A DNA stretch of 34,242 nt from an uncultured Oscillospiraceae bacterium (lineage in GTDB: Bacteria; Bacillota; Clostridia; Oscillospirales; Oscillospiraceae), in contig CAJTLK010000006.1 of NCBI GenBank assembly GCA_910577415.1, positions 1 through 34,242 of the forward strand, read 5' to 3'. Under the pieces are notes generated by a model. It searched no databases, was not told the origin of the DNA, and saw nothing but the letters and a program-made list of their open reading frames with translations. The translations under genes were made by a program, and so were the position numbers. Below, one piece after another: positions 16,083 through 23,110 of the stretch (position 1 is its first letter; each line of letters starts with the position of its first letter).

Positions 16083-17000
16083 TTATCCAAACCTGGCAGT
16101 AACGGAAATGCGGTAACGCTCCGTATTTCCCGCTCCCTCCACCGGCCCCTTGGCAACAGAGGTCACGGCAAAGCGGGTGCCGGGGGCCAGGGTGGTCTCC
16201 CGCTCCCCCGTGTGGGTGCTGGCCGGGACCCGCCCTCTGGCGGCGGACGCTGTGGTAATGATCAGCAGAACGGATTCCGGCTTATCCAAGACAAATTGGC
16301 CGGCACCGGCCTCGGCCCTGCTGGTGGAAATAATGCCCTTGTCCTGAAATCTCCTCGTCCCGGTGTATCTCTCAAACGCTTCCAGCCCATTCCTATCCAG
16401 GTATTGGCACAGATTTCTCAGCTGTGTATTATGCCGCAGGCTGATCCCCCGGTAGAACACCGTCCCCGGCGGCAGCGGCGCCATACCCATGGCCAGCTTG
16501 ATAACAGCCTTGCGATAGCTGTCCACCAGCCTCCCGGGCAGTCGGCCCGTGCGGAGCATCCCATTGATCTCATTGTAATTGAGTCCGCTGGAGGAGCCGG
16601 TGTAGGCGGCATCGCCGGTACCAAAATACCGTTCCCACGCCTCCATGGCTCCGCTCTGGGGCATATATCTGACCAGCTCGGGAAAGTTCTCGCGCAGCGC
16701 CGCCGCAGAGGTGGGCAGTCCCAGTACGGCCCAATTGGGATGATGGGTCGCCACGGCAACGAAATTGTCCAGGTACGGCCTTGCAGCCTCACCTATAGCT
16801 GGCGGTTCTTCCCTTGGCGCCTCCACTCTTTGAGATGCAGGTCTGGGGGGAACCACTCTCGGATATGCTCCCCGCCTTTGCCTCACCGGTCTGACAATCG
16901 TTGTCCGGCCCGCAGCCGCCAGACGGCTGCGTCCCCCTGTCCGTCCAGCCGCTCCCGGCTGCCGTGCCTGACCTTGTCCTGGTCCTCCTGTTCTCGGCAT
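16083..17000 (-). CDS. Putative arginine-type ADP-ribosyltransferase (R-S-ExE)
   Basis: 305 residues; ATG 17000 is 3 nt after the stop of the upstream gene, with GGAGGG 9 nt before it. Residues 1-70 are rich in Pro, Gly and Arg and look disordered; there is no signal peptide or membrane segment. The rest resembles the ADP-ribosyltransferase exoenzyme fold: a YTGSSSGLNYNEINGMLR helix region (133-150), Arg184 in VFYRGIS, Ser225-Thr226-Ser227 in KGIISTS, and Glu266-Arg267-Glu268 in GERETTLAPGTRF. R-STS-ExE is the NAD-binding and catalytic pattern of arginine-modifying toxins and regulators. The target is unknown. It is the last gene of a four-gene unit with two DUF2589-like proteins. It could be an effector, a self-directed regulator or a phage-defence enzyme. 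No obvious ADP-ribosylhydrolase or immunity gene is adjacent. Motif call is good; function is inference. Confidence 0.78.
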   Translation of the reverse strand: MPRTGGPGQGQARQPGAAGRTGGRSRLAAAGRTTIVRPVRQRRGAYPRVVPPRPASQRVEAPREEPPAIGEAARPYLDNFVAVATHHPNWAVLGLPTSAAALRENFPELVRYMPQSGAMEAWERYFGTGDAAYTGSSSGLNYNEINGMLRTGRLPGRLVDSYRKAVIKLAMGMAPLPPGTVFYRGISLRHNTQLRNLCQYLDRNGLEAFERYTGTRRFQDKGIISTSRAEAGAGQFVLDKPESVLLIITTASAARGRVPASTHTGERETTLAPGTRFAVTSVAKGPVEGAGNTERYRISVTARFG

Positions 17001-17003
17001 GGC

Positions 17004-17564
17004 TTATTTCCCTCCGGTGGTGATGGGCTCGATGACCGAGGCAAAGATAGAGGTGAGCTTGGCCATGCCCTCGCTGGGTTCCTGCTGGGTGGCCCGGGCG
17101 TAGATGTCGTACTTGGCGGAGCTGTCGCTCTGGCGGCTGTTCTCCTGGTGCGCGGCGACCTTACCGGTGATGCTGGCCTCGCAGCCCCAGTAGTTGAACC
17201 CAAACTGGCTCTGGACCTCCTGGTCGCTGCTGTTCTGGGAAACGGTCTGGTCCTTCAGCTCCATAGAGAAGTTCACCGTGGCCTCCTGCATGACGAAGGC
17301 AGGCACGGGCACCAGAGAGAGCAGGGGAGCCTCCACCTTTACGCTCTGGGTCTTGGTGGCGCCGCTCTTGTCCACTACGGGACGGTTCAGGTTGAAGGTG
17401 AGCACGTTGGTCTTGCCGCCCACTTTCCCCTTTTCATAGGCCAGCTTGTAAAGATAGCTCAGGTACACGTTACACAGAGCCGCCTGGCCCTTGGCAACCT
17501 CGATGATGGGCTGGGCAATGAGCTGCCCCAGGGGCAAGCCCGCGAATTGACTGACGTCTGCCAT
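17004..17564 (-). CDS. DUF2589-like protein, longer paralogue
   Basis: 186 residues; AAGGAGG lies 9 nt before ATG 17564. From memory it resembles the uncharacterised DUF2589 family: an N-terminal helix beginning PLGQLIAQPIIEVAKGQAAL (about 11-30), then strands around VKVEAPLLSLVPVPAFVMQE (about 76-95) and SMELKDQ, and a C-terminal EPSEGMAKL helix. No signal peptide, no membrane helix and no catalytic motif, so it looks like a soluble beta-rich structural or scaffold protein. The preceding gene encodes a shorter protein with the same order of elements, so the two are probably paralogues. The enzyme gene begins 3 nt after its stop, which implies tight co-expression. Function unknown. Confidence 0.75.
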   Translation of the reverse strand: MADVSQFAGLPLGQLIAQPIIEVAKGQAALCNVYLSYLYKLAYEKGKVGGKTNVLTFNLNRPVVDKSGATKTQSVKVEAPLLSLVPVPAFVMQEATVNFSMELKDQTVSQNSSDQEVQSQFGFNYWGCEASITGKVAAHQENSRQSDSSAKYDIYARATQQEPSEGMAKLTSIFASVIEPITTGGK

Positions 17565-17616
17565 AATATTTTTCCTCCTTTATTTTTGGTTGAAATTTGT
17601 TGTTTTCTGTCCGCGC

Positions 17617-18015
17617 TTACAAAAACTGATTTTGCCGCTCTACGATCCGGGCGGCGCCCTCGGCGGGAGAGACCTTGCCGAACTCCAACTCCAGCTTATG
17701 GGAGAGAGCGGCCTCCTCCTCCGGCTTGTCCACCCCCACCAGCAGCCGTCCGTCCTCGTCCTTGGCATGGACGTTCATGGACAGTTTTACCCCGGTGAGG
17801 CCCAGGGCGTTGTGATTGACCAGAGACACCAGCGGTACATTTACCGCTCCCTGGTCGCCGCTCAGGCGAAAGCTGGCAGCCTTGGGGGATAAGCCGCCGT
17901 CCTCCCCGGTCTCAAACCAGTTCAGAAACTGGCCGCATTCAGCCTGGCGCACCGCGCCCCCTGCCGTCTGCACTGCGTGGGACACCTGCCCCAGAAGAGT
18001 CTCCAAAGGGATCAT
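17617..18015 (-). CDS. Short DUF2589-like paralogue, function unknown
   Basis: 132 residues from ATG 18015, 7 nt after GGAGGAGG. A longer frame opens upstream to 18132, but its extra residues lie on the preceding gene's coding sequence in another frame and lack a ribosome binding site. The ATG overlaps the upstream stop as ATGA. It matches the next protein in layout: PLETLLGQVSHAVQTAGGAV (3-22) against PLGQLIAQPIIEVAKGQAAL, VNVPLVSLVNHNALGLTGVK against VKVEAPLLSLVPVPAFVMQE, and SPAEGAARI against EPSEGMAKL. It is about 50 residues shorter and acidic. No signal peptide or enzymatic motif. A small partner or chaperone-like subunit is possible but unproven. Confidence 0.72.
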   Translation of the reverse strand: MIPLETLLGQVSHAVQTAGGAVRQAECGQFLNWFETGEDGGLSPKAASFRLSGDQGAVNVPLVSLVNHNALGLTGVKLSMNVHAKDEDGRLLVGVDKPEEEAALSHKLELEFGKVSPAEGAARIVERQNQFL

Positions 18016-18251
18016 TTCTTTTCCTCCTCCGTCATGCGGCATACCCGTTCGTCGGGAATACCGTACTTTTTCTGCAGCCTCTTCAGGCTTCTCCCCACCT
18101 CCACCGGCTGATGGTGCTCTCCATCCTGACATGGCGCGAAGACGGCATAGCGGCCCAGCTTTTTTTCCTCACCGTCCACGGTGGCCGTCACCGGCGTCCC
18201 CAGGTCGGTAATGAAGCTCTCGCCCCGAAACGCCTCGTCCAACTGCATCAT
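18012..18251 (-). CDS. Small hypothetical protein, first gene of the ADP-ribosyltransferase cassette
   Basis: 79 residues; AAGGAGGAG sits about 6 nt before ATG 18251 (a second ATG at 18248 is equally possible). The start is a short acidic segment, followed by a beta-hairpin-like part (TPVTATVDGEEKKLGRYAVF) and a charged helical C-terminus (SLKRLQKKYG, then MTEEEKK). Two Cys (41 and 71) do not form a recognisable zinc site. It overlaps the next gene by 4 nt, so translation is probably coupled. I do not recognise the family. Being first in the unit it could be a regulator or adaptor, but nothing in the sequence proves it. Confidence 0.68.
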   Translation of the reverse strand: MMQLDEAFRGESFITDLGTPVTATVDGEEKKLGRYAVFAPCQDGEHHQPVEVGRSLKRLQKKYGIPDERVCRMTEEEKK

Positions 18252-18390
18252 TTCAATCTCCTCCTTTCATTGTTCAGGCGGTCCCGGAAACCTCCCTCTA
18301 CCCATAGGCGTTTTACCCCCTTCAGTTGTACGTTGCCATACATATAAGAGAAAATTTTTAAAAATTTTTTCTGAAAGCAAGCAGCAAAAA
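18252..18390 (-). other. Intergenic leader of the ADP-ribosyltransferase cassette
   Basis: 139 nt between the malQ terminator and the cassette. 18340-18372 is strikingly A/T-rich (runs of A and T around 18350-18370) against a GC-rich background. I could not place a -35/-10 pair with good spacing; weak -10-like hexamers occur. The cassette may use an alternative sigma factor, an activated promoter, or read-through. Confidence 0.4.
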
Positions 18391-18421
18391 GCCGCCCCGG
18401 ACGAAATTCGTCCGAGGCGGC
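18391..18421 (-). terminator. Terminator after malQ
   Basis: 15-bp arms around a single central base (real loop larger). On the minus strand the one non-Watson-Crick position is a G-U wobble, and the stem is followed by TTTTT, so it works in the malQ direction. It closes the transport operon 15 nt after the stop. Confidence 0.88.
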
Positions 18422-18435
18422 GAGTCCAAGTTTTT

Positions 18436-19920
18436 CTATCGTGGCAAACGGTAATATAACGCGGTCTCGCGGCGCAACTTATGGGCCAGCTCGGGAGTAA
18501 AAACGCCTTCCCCCGCGCGCCACTGCCAGTTCTTGCCCAGGGTGGATGGCTCGTTCATCCGGGCTTCGCTGCCCAGGCCCAACAGATCCTGTGCGGTGAG
18601 GATGACGGTATCGGCCACGGTAGCCAGGGCCGAACGCATCAATCCCCAGGCCCCCCCCTCGCCTACGGTGAGCTTCAGGTAGTCCACGGCGAATTGCCGG
18701 TCCTCAGGGGAGATACTCTCCAGCCAGCCCACGGCGGTATCGTTGTCGTGGGTGCCCACATAGCACACGCAGTTGGGTACATATTTGTGGGGCAGGTAGT
18801 CGCTCTCCCCGCCCCGGCTGTCAAAGGCAAATTGCAGCACCTTCATGCCGGGAAAGCCGGAATCAGAGAGCATTTGACGCACCGAGTCGTTGAGGTAGCC
18901 CAGGTCCTCGGCGATAATGTTCTGCTTGCCCAGGCGGGCCTCCACTGCCCGGAACAGGGCAATACCGGGGCCTTTCTTCCAGTAGCCGTTCCGTGCTGTG
19001 GTCTCTCCGTAGGGTACGGCGAAATATTCGTCGAAGCCCCGGAAATGATCGATGCGGAGCACGTCATAAAAGCCCTTCTGGCGGCGGATGCGTTCGATCC
19101 ACCAGGCATAGCCGTCCTGGGCCATCCTTTCCCAGTCAAAGAGAGGATTGCCCCAGAGCTGGCCGTCGGCGGTAAAGCCGTCTGGCGGCACTCCCGCCAC
19201 CTCTACGGGCCGCAGCTCGCCGTCCAACTGAAACTGCTCAGGCCTGGCCCACACGTCGGCAGAGTCGGCGGAGACATAGATAGGCAGGTCGCCAATAAAG
19301 CGGATGCCCCGGTCATTGGCATAACGCTTCAGCCCTTCCCACTGGTGGAAGAAGAGGTACTGGACCCCCTCCCAGAAACGGAGGTCCCGGGCGTACTTCA
19401 CCCGGGCCTTCTCCATGGCTTTTTCCTCCCGGCAGCGAAGGGGTTCCTCCCACTCCTGCCAGGGGCGGCCATGGTTGGCTTCCTTCAGCGCCATAAACAG
19501 GGCGTAATCCCCCAGCCAGCTCTCGTTGGCGGAGAGAAACGCGCCATAGTCCTCCGGGAGAGCCAGGTGAAGACGGCGGACCGCCTTGCGGAGCACCGGG
19601 AAACGGTTTTCATGAAGCAGACCGTAATCCACCCGGTGGGGGTCGTCTCCCCAGTTCAGGCTCTTGTACTCATGGCTTTTCAGCAGCCCCTCCCCCGCCA
19701 GGTCGTCCAGGTCGATAAGGTAGGGATTTCCCGCAAAGGTCGAGAAGCTCTGATAGGGGGAATCGCCGTAGCTGGTGGGACCAATGGGCAATATCTGCCA
19801 CCAGGTCTGGCCCGCCGCGGCGAGAAAGTCGGCAAACTCTCTGGCCGCCTTTCCCATGCTCCCCACTCCATAGGGAGATGGAAGACTTGTCAGGGACATC
19901 AATACACCGCTGGTTCTCAT
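18436..19920 (-). CDS. malQ: 4-alpha-glucanotransferase (amylomaltase, GH77)
   Basis: 494 residues. The ATG at 19926 touches the AGGGGG ribosome binding site (19932-19927); the in-frame ATG at 19920 is 6 nt from it and is preferred. It transfers alpha-1,4-glucan segments between malto-oligosaccharides in the cytoplasm, releasing glucose. Evidence: the N-terminal SGVLMSLTSLPSPYGVGSMG, QILPIGPTSYGDSPYQSFS near 43-61, IGDLPIYVSADSADVW near 209-224, nucleophile Asp291 in LRIDHFRGFDEYF, acid/base Glu338 in IIAEDLG, and GTHDND near 389-394. Length is normal for the short bacterial GH77 enzymes. It is the last gene of a transport operon, 33 nt after the permease, which hints that the imported solute or its induction is linked to glucan use. 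Confidence 0.95.
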   Translation of the reverse strand: MRTSGVLMSLTSLPSPYGVGSMGKAAREFADFLAAAGQTWWQILPIGPTSYGDSPYQSFSTFAGNPYLIDLDDLAGEGLLKSHEYKSLNWGDDPHRVDYGLLHENRFPVLRKAVRRLHLALPEDYGAFLSANESWLGDYALFMALKEANHGRPWQEWEEPLRCREEKAMEKARVKYARDLRFWEGVQYLFFHQWEGLKRYANDRGIRFIGDLPIYVSADSADVWARPEQFQLDGELRPVEVAGVPPDGFTADGQLWGNPLFDWERMAQDGYAWWIERIRRQKGFYDVLRIDHFRGFDEYFAVPYGETTARNGYWKKGPGIALFRAVEARLGKQNIIAEDLGYLNDSVRQMLSDSGFPGMKVLQFAFDSRGGESDYLPHKYVPNCVCYVGTHDNDTAVGWLESISPEDRQFAVDYLKLTVGEGGAWGLMRSALATVADTVILTAQDLLGLGSEARMNEPSTLGKNWQWRAGEGVFTPELAHKLRRETALYYRLPR

Positions 19921-19953
19921 CTTCATCCCCCTGTTATTGTAAGGAAGTAGACA

Positions 19954-21231
19954 TTATTCCGCCTGGGCGGCCTCCGCTTCAGCGTCCTCCTTGCTCTTTC
20001 TCTTCTTCTCCACACCGCTCCAGGCATGCATGACCAGGGCCAGGGCGATAACACCGTAAGAGATGAACACCCGGAAATACTCGCCGATGGCGGCGTCGCC
20101 AAAAAGGTTCTTACCGGCGGGAGGCGCCACAATGAACAGGAGGTGGAAGAGGATACAGCCCAGGATGGCCTGGCCGTTGGTGGCCTTGCGGATGGAAGCG
20201 CCGCCCACCAGGATGGCCGCGCCGGCGTAGAGGCCCACCTGCTCATGGGCGCCGTAGGTCTGGAAGGAACCCATGTTCTGCACGAAGATGAGCTGGCCCC
20301 AACCGGCCAGGATGGTGGAGATCATGATGGCAATGACCCGGACCCGGTCCACATTGATGCCCGAGGCGTTGGCTACGGTGCGGTTCTGGCCCACTGCCCG
20401 GAACTGCTGGCCCAGGCGGGTCTTCATCAGGCCGTTATTGAACAGGCACAGCAGTCCCACCACCAGGAAGGTGACAACGGGGACCTGGACCATGTCGAAG
20501 AGGGAAGCCACAAAAGGAAGCTGGTAGAGCACAACGGCGCCCACACAGACCCCCAGCAGAATGAAACCCTTTTTCTTCTCGATCTTCTTCAGCACCAGCA
20601 TAAGAATGACCGCCACGGCAGCCACGCCGCAGAGAAGATAAAGCCCTTGACCAAAGGGCAAACGCACCAGGCCGTCCAGAGCGTACTTGAAGCCCCGCTC
20701 GGTGGACAGGTCCACGGTGTTGGCCACGCCGGTGGAGCCTTTGACCACCAGGCCGGGAGCGTGAAGGGGAATAATGTTGCCAAAGATAAACAGAAACAGA
20801 AGCTGATAGAGACCGTTGGCAAAATAGCCCAGGATCAATCCGCCGATCATCTCCTGGCCCTTCATCTTATTCAGCAGATTGCCGATGAGGAAGCCAAAGA
20901 ACCCAGCGATGGGTACCGTCATCAGGGCGGCCACGGTAAAGCCGGACAGCCCGGAAATGCCCCACTCAATGACCCACAGTGCAGAAATCTGGGCCGCCAT
21001 GGCGCCGATGGTAATGGCGAAGTTGATACCCATACCCGCCACGATGGGAAGAATGAGGGCCAGAACAATAAAGGCGTTGCGGCTGAGCCGTCCAAACAGC
21101 TCATACATCACGTAAGGCGCGGTCTGCCCCGAGTAGTAGAAGCAGATGGCGCACAGCACGATGAACATAATGGTGACGGCGTTGTCCCGGAGGAGGCGGC
21201 GCATGTTCACCTTAGAACGAAGATCACCCAC
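19954..21231 (-). CDS. ABC transporter permease (RbsC/NupP-type), second permease
   Basis: 425 residues from GTG 21231, 8 nt after GGAGG. An in-frame GTG at 21240 sits directly on the ribosome binding site and is rejected. The start overlaps the previous stop by 8 nt (GTGGGTGA), so translation is coupled. About ten hydrophobic helices are visible. The GQNRTVANASGINVDRVRV segment is the conserved cytoplasmic loop of the branched-chain/ribose/nucleoside permease family, and the first permease carries the matching GNNPRFAQATGINVDKMRV. The C-terminus is a charged Lys/Glu/Ala tail. It should pair with the other permease as a heterodimeric channel driven by the ATPase encoded upstream. Confidence 0.9.
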   Translation of the reverse strand: MGDLRSKVNMRRLLRDNAVTIMFIVLCAICFYYSGQTAPYVMYELFGRLSRNAFIVLALILPIVAGMGINFAITIGAMAAQISALWVIEWGISGLSGFTVAALMTVPIAGFFGFLIGNLLNKMKGQEMIGGLILGYFANGLYQLLFLFIFGNIIPLHAPGLVVKGSTGVANTVDLSTERGFKYALDGLVRLPFGQGLYLLCGVAAVAVILMLVLKKIEKKKGFILLGVCVGAVVLYQLPFVASLFDMVQVPVVTFLVVGLLCLFNNGLMKTRLGQQFRAVGQNRTVANASGINVDRVRVIAIMISTILAGWGQLIFVQNMGSFQTYGAHEQVGLYAGAAILVGGASIRKATNGQAILGCILFHLLFIVAPPAGKNLFGDAAIGEYFRVFISYGVIALALVMHAWSGVEKKRKSKEDAEAEAAQAE

Positions 21232-23110
21232 GCAGATCACCTCCAGACTTGGTCAGGGCATACAGGATGATGCCGTTGGAAATCAGGATACGCAAGGTCT
21301 CGGAAATGGTGGAGCCGGGCACCAGCACGTTGGCCACCGGCATACCCAAGGTCAGCACACCCTGGAAGAGGAAGGTACCAATAAGCACGTGGCTGATCTT
21401 GCACCGGGAGGTGGAAGCGCCGCCGATGAGAATGGCCGAGGCGGCGATGAAGCCCATCTGACGGGGCGCGGTATAGAGCTGCATGAAGCCGTAGCTCTGG
21501 GAATAGACCAGAATGCCCACCGCGCCCAGCACGGTGGAGAGGACGGTGCCGATGACCCGCATCTTGTCCACATTGATGCCGGTGGCTTGGGCAAACCGGG
21601 GATTGTTGCCCACCGCTTGCATGGCAATGCCGGTCTTGCTCCGGGAGAACAGCCACACCAGGAAGCAGCACAGGATCATAAACAGGAGCAGCCCCGTGGG
21701 GACGGTGAGGCTTCCAATATCAAAGGCCAGGAAGTCGTTGAGCAGGTGCTTAAAGTTGGTGGAATCCAGACCGATGGTGTTCCGAAGTCCGGTGCCCAAG
21801 GGCCAACGGAGCTTCAGGGAGGTAAAGGGCAGCACCAGCCATGCGATACACATCAGCGACACGATGGAGAAGCCCACATAAGTGGTAACGCTCATCTCCT
21901 CCCCCTTCAGTCGGTTAAGAAGGTGGGCGTAGAGCCAGCCGCACACCGCCGCGATGACCACGCCCACCAGGATGGCAAAGAAGAAGCCGCCCCATCCGGG
22001 AATGCCCAGTTCGATGGTCATCAGTCCGCCGATGAGGCCGGCCACCAGGCCGATGGGCAGGCCCAGGTTCAGGCTGATGCCGCACTGGATCCCGGGCACC
22101 ATAGCCAGGACCATAATGGAGTTCATGCCCATACGCACCAAGGTGTTGCTCAGCAGCGTGGTCAGGGACAGGTCAAAGAGCAGGGCCAGGAAGCACAGCA
22201 GCAAGAAGAACACGCCAATAATGACCCTGGGGATGCCCAGCTTTTTCACCAGCAGCTCATAGAAGGCCAGCAGTCCCGCCAGGATCAGGGCAGCCAGGGA
22301 CAGGTACATCAGATCGTCGGAATGGCGGGTGATGTTGGCGCCCAGTCCGGCCTTTTCGCCGTTCTGCTCCAGATAGCGGTCAAACTGCACGTCAAAGGTG
22401 TCGCCGGACTGATAGACGATACCGCTGATGGTCTCCTTCAAAAGCTCCAGGGAATCGTCGTCCAGCACTGGGTAGATGCCCTTGAGCACCTGGCCCACCG
22501 CCGCAAAGGCGGTATCCACCTCCACCTCGGCGGCAAGCATCTCGGCAGTGGGTTCAAAGCCGCTCATGTCCACGGTAACGGTCTCGTCCTCCGGGACCTC
22601 CTGTCCAGCAGCCAGCATAGCTTCCCGCTCGGCCTCCATAGCGGCCTTGGCCTCATCATAATGGGCGTCGATGTAAGCCTGTCTCGCCTCAGCCTCGATC
22701 ACGCCATAGTCGGTGAGCGCGTCGCTATACTTGTCAACAGCGGTACGCAGCTCGGGGGGGACGGTCACGTCGGTGGTGATCGCGGCCCCCTCATACTGGG
22801 CACGGGTCTCGGTCTCAGCCTTCTCTACCGCTTCACGGATATCGGCCATCTTGCCGCCCTCGGCCCTGACGCGGGCCTGGGCCTCAGCCTTGGCAATATT
22901 GACATAGCTTTCCACCACACTGTCGCCGGTGGCATTCAGCAGGGTCTTGATGCGCAGTTCGGTCAGTATCTCCCGGCCCTTATCGCCGGTCTTCCCCGGC
23001 AGATTCACCGCACCCAGCACAAAGAGGATCACACAGGCCGCGCACAGCGCCAGCGAGAGGATGCGCCGGGTCTTACTGGGGGTTATTGCGTTCTTAACGG
23101 AATCGATCAT
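21224..23110 (-). CDS. ABC transporter permease with a large extracytoplasmic insertion, first permease
   Basis: 628 residues; ATG 23110 overlaps the ATPase stop as ATGA, with GGAG 7 nt upstream. Helix 1 spans about 17-34. Residues about 36-265 are a long outer domain rich in Ala and Glu with coiled-coil-like helices (for example 70-105 and 138-168). Helix 2 starts near 268 and the rest follows the usual permease layout, with GNNPRFAQATGINVDKMRV as the coupling loop and SAILIGGAS near the C-terminus. Family members are usually near 350 residues, so the 230-residue outer domain is an unusual addition and may dock the lipoprotein or a cell-wall component. Same operon as the ATPase and second permease. 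Confidence 0.9.
   Translation of the reverse strand: MIDSVKNAITPSKTRRILSLALCAACVILFVLGAVNLPGKTGDKGREILTELRIKTLLNATGDSVVESYVNIAKAEAQARVRAEGGKMADIREAVEKAETETRAQYEGAAITTDVTVPPELRTAVDKYSDALTDYGVIEAEARQAYIDAHYDEAKAAMEAEREAMLAAGQEVPEDETVTVDMSGFEPTAEMLAAEVEVDTAFAAVGQVLKGIYPVLDDDSLELLKETISGIVYQSGDTFDVQFDRYLEQNGEKAGLGANITRHSDDLMYLSLAALILAGLLAFYELLVKKLGIPRVIIGVFFLLLCFLALLFDLSLTTLLSNTLVRMGMNSIMVLAMVPGIQCGISLNLGLPIGLVAGLIGGLMTIELGIPGWGGFFFAILVGVVIAAVCGWLYAHLLNRLKGEEMSVTTYVGFSIVSLMCIAWLVLPFTSLKLRWPLGTGLRNTIGLDSTNFKHLLNDFLAFDIGSLTVPTGLLLFMILCCFLVWLFSRSKTGIAMQAVGNNPRFAQATGINVDKMRVIGTVLSTVLGAVGILVYSQSYGFMQLYTAPRQMGFIAASAILIGGASTSRCKISHVLIGTFLFQGVLTLGMPVANVLVPGSTISETLRILISNGIILYALTKSGGDLRG

Noticed and set aside
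18016..18132. 39-residue extension of the short DUF2589-like protein
   Set aside because: It lies in another frame of the 79-aa gene, has no ribosome binding site, and the start at 18015 has a strong one with ATGA coupling.
16045..18421. Idea that the ADP-ribosyltransferase cassette is part of a prophage or contractile injection system
   Set aside because: No sheath, tube, baseplate, integrase, capsid or terminase gene is in the window; flanks are ordinary metabolic and surface genes. The idea is only open for genes elsewhere in the genome.
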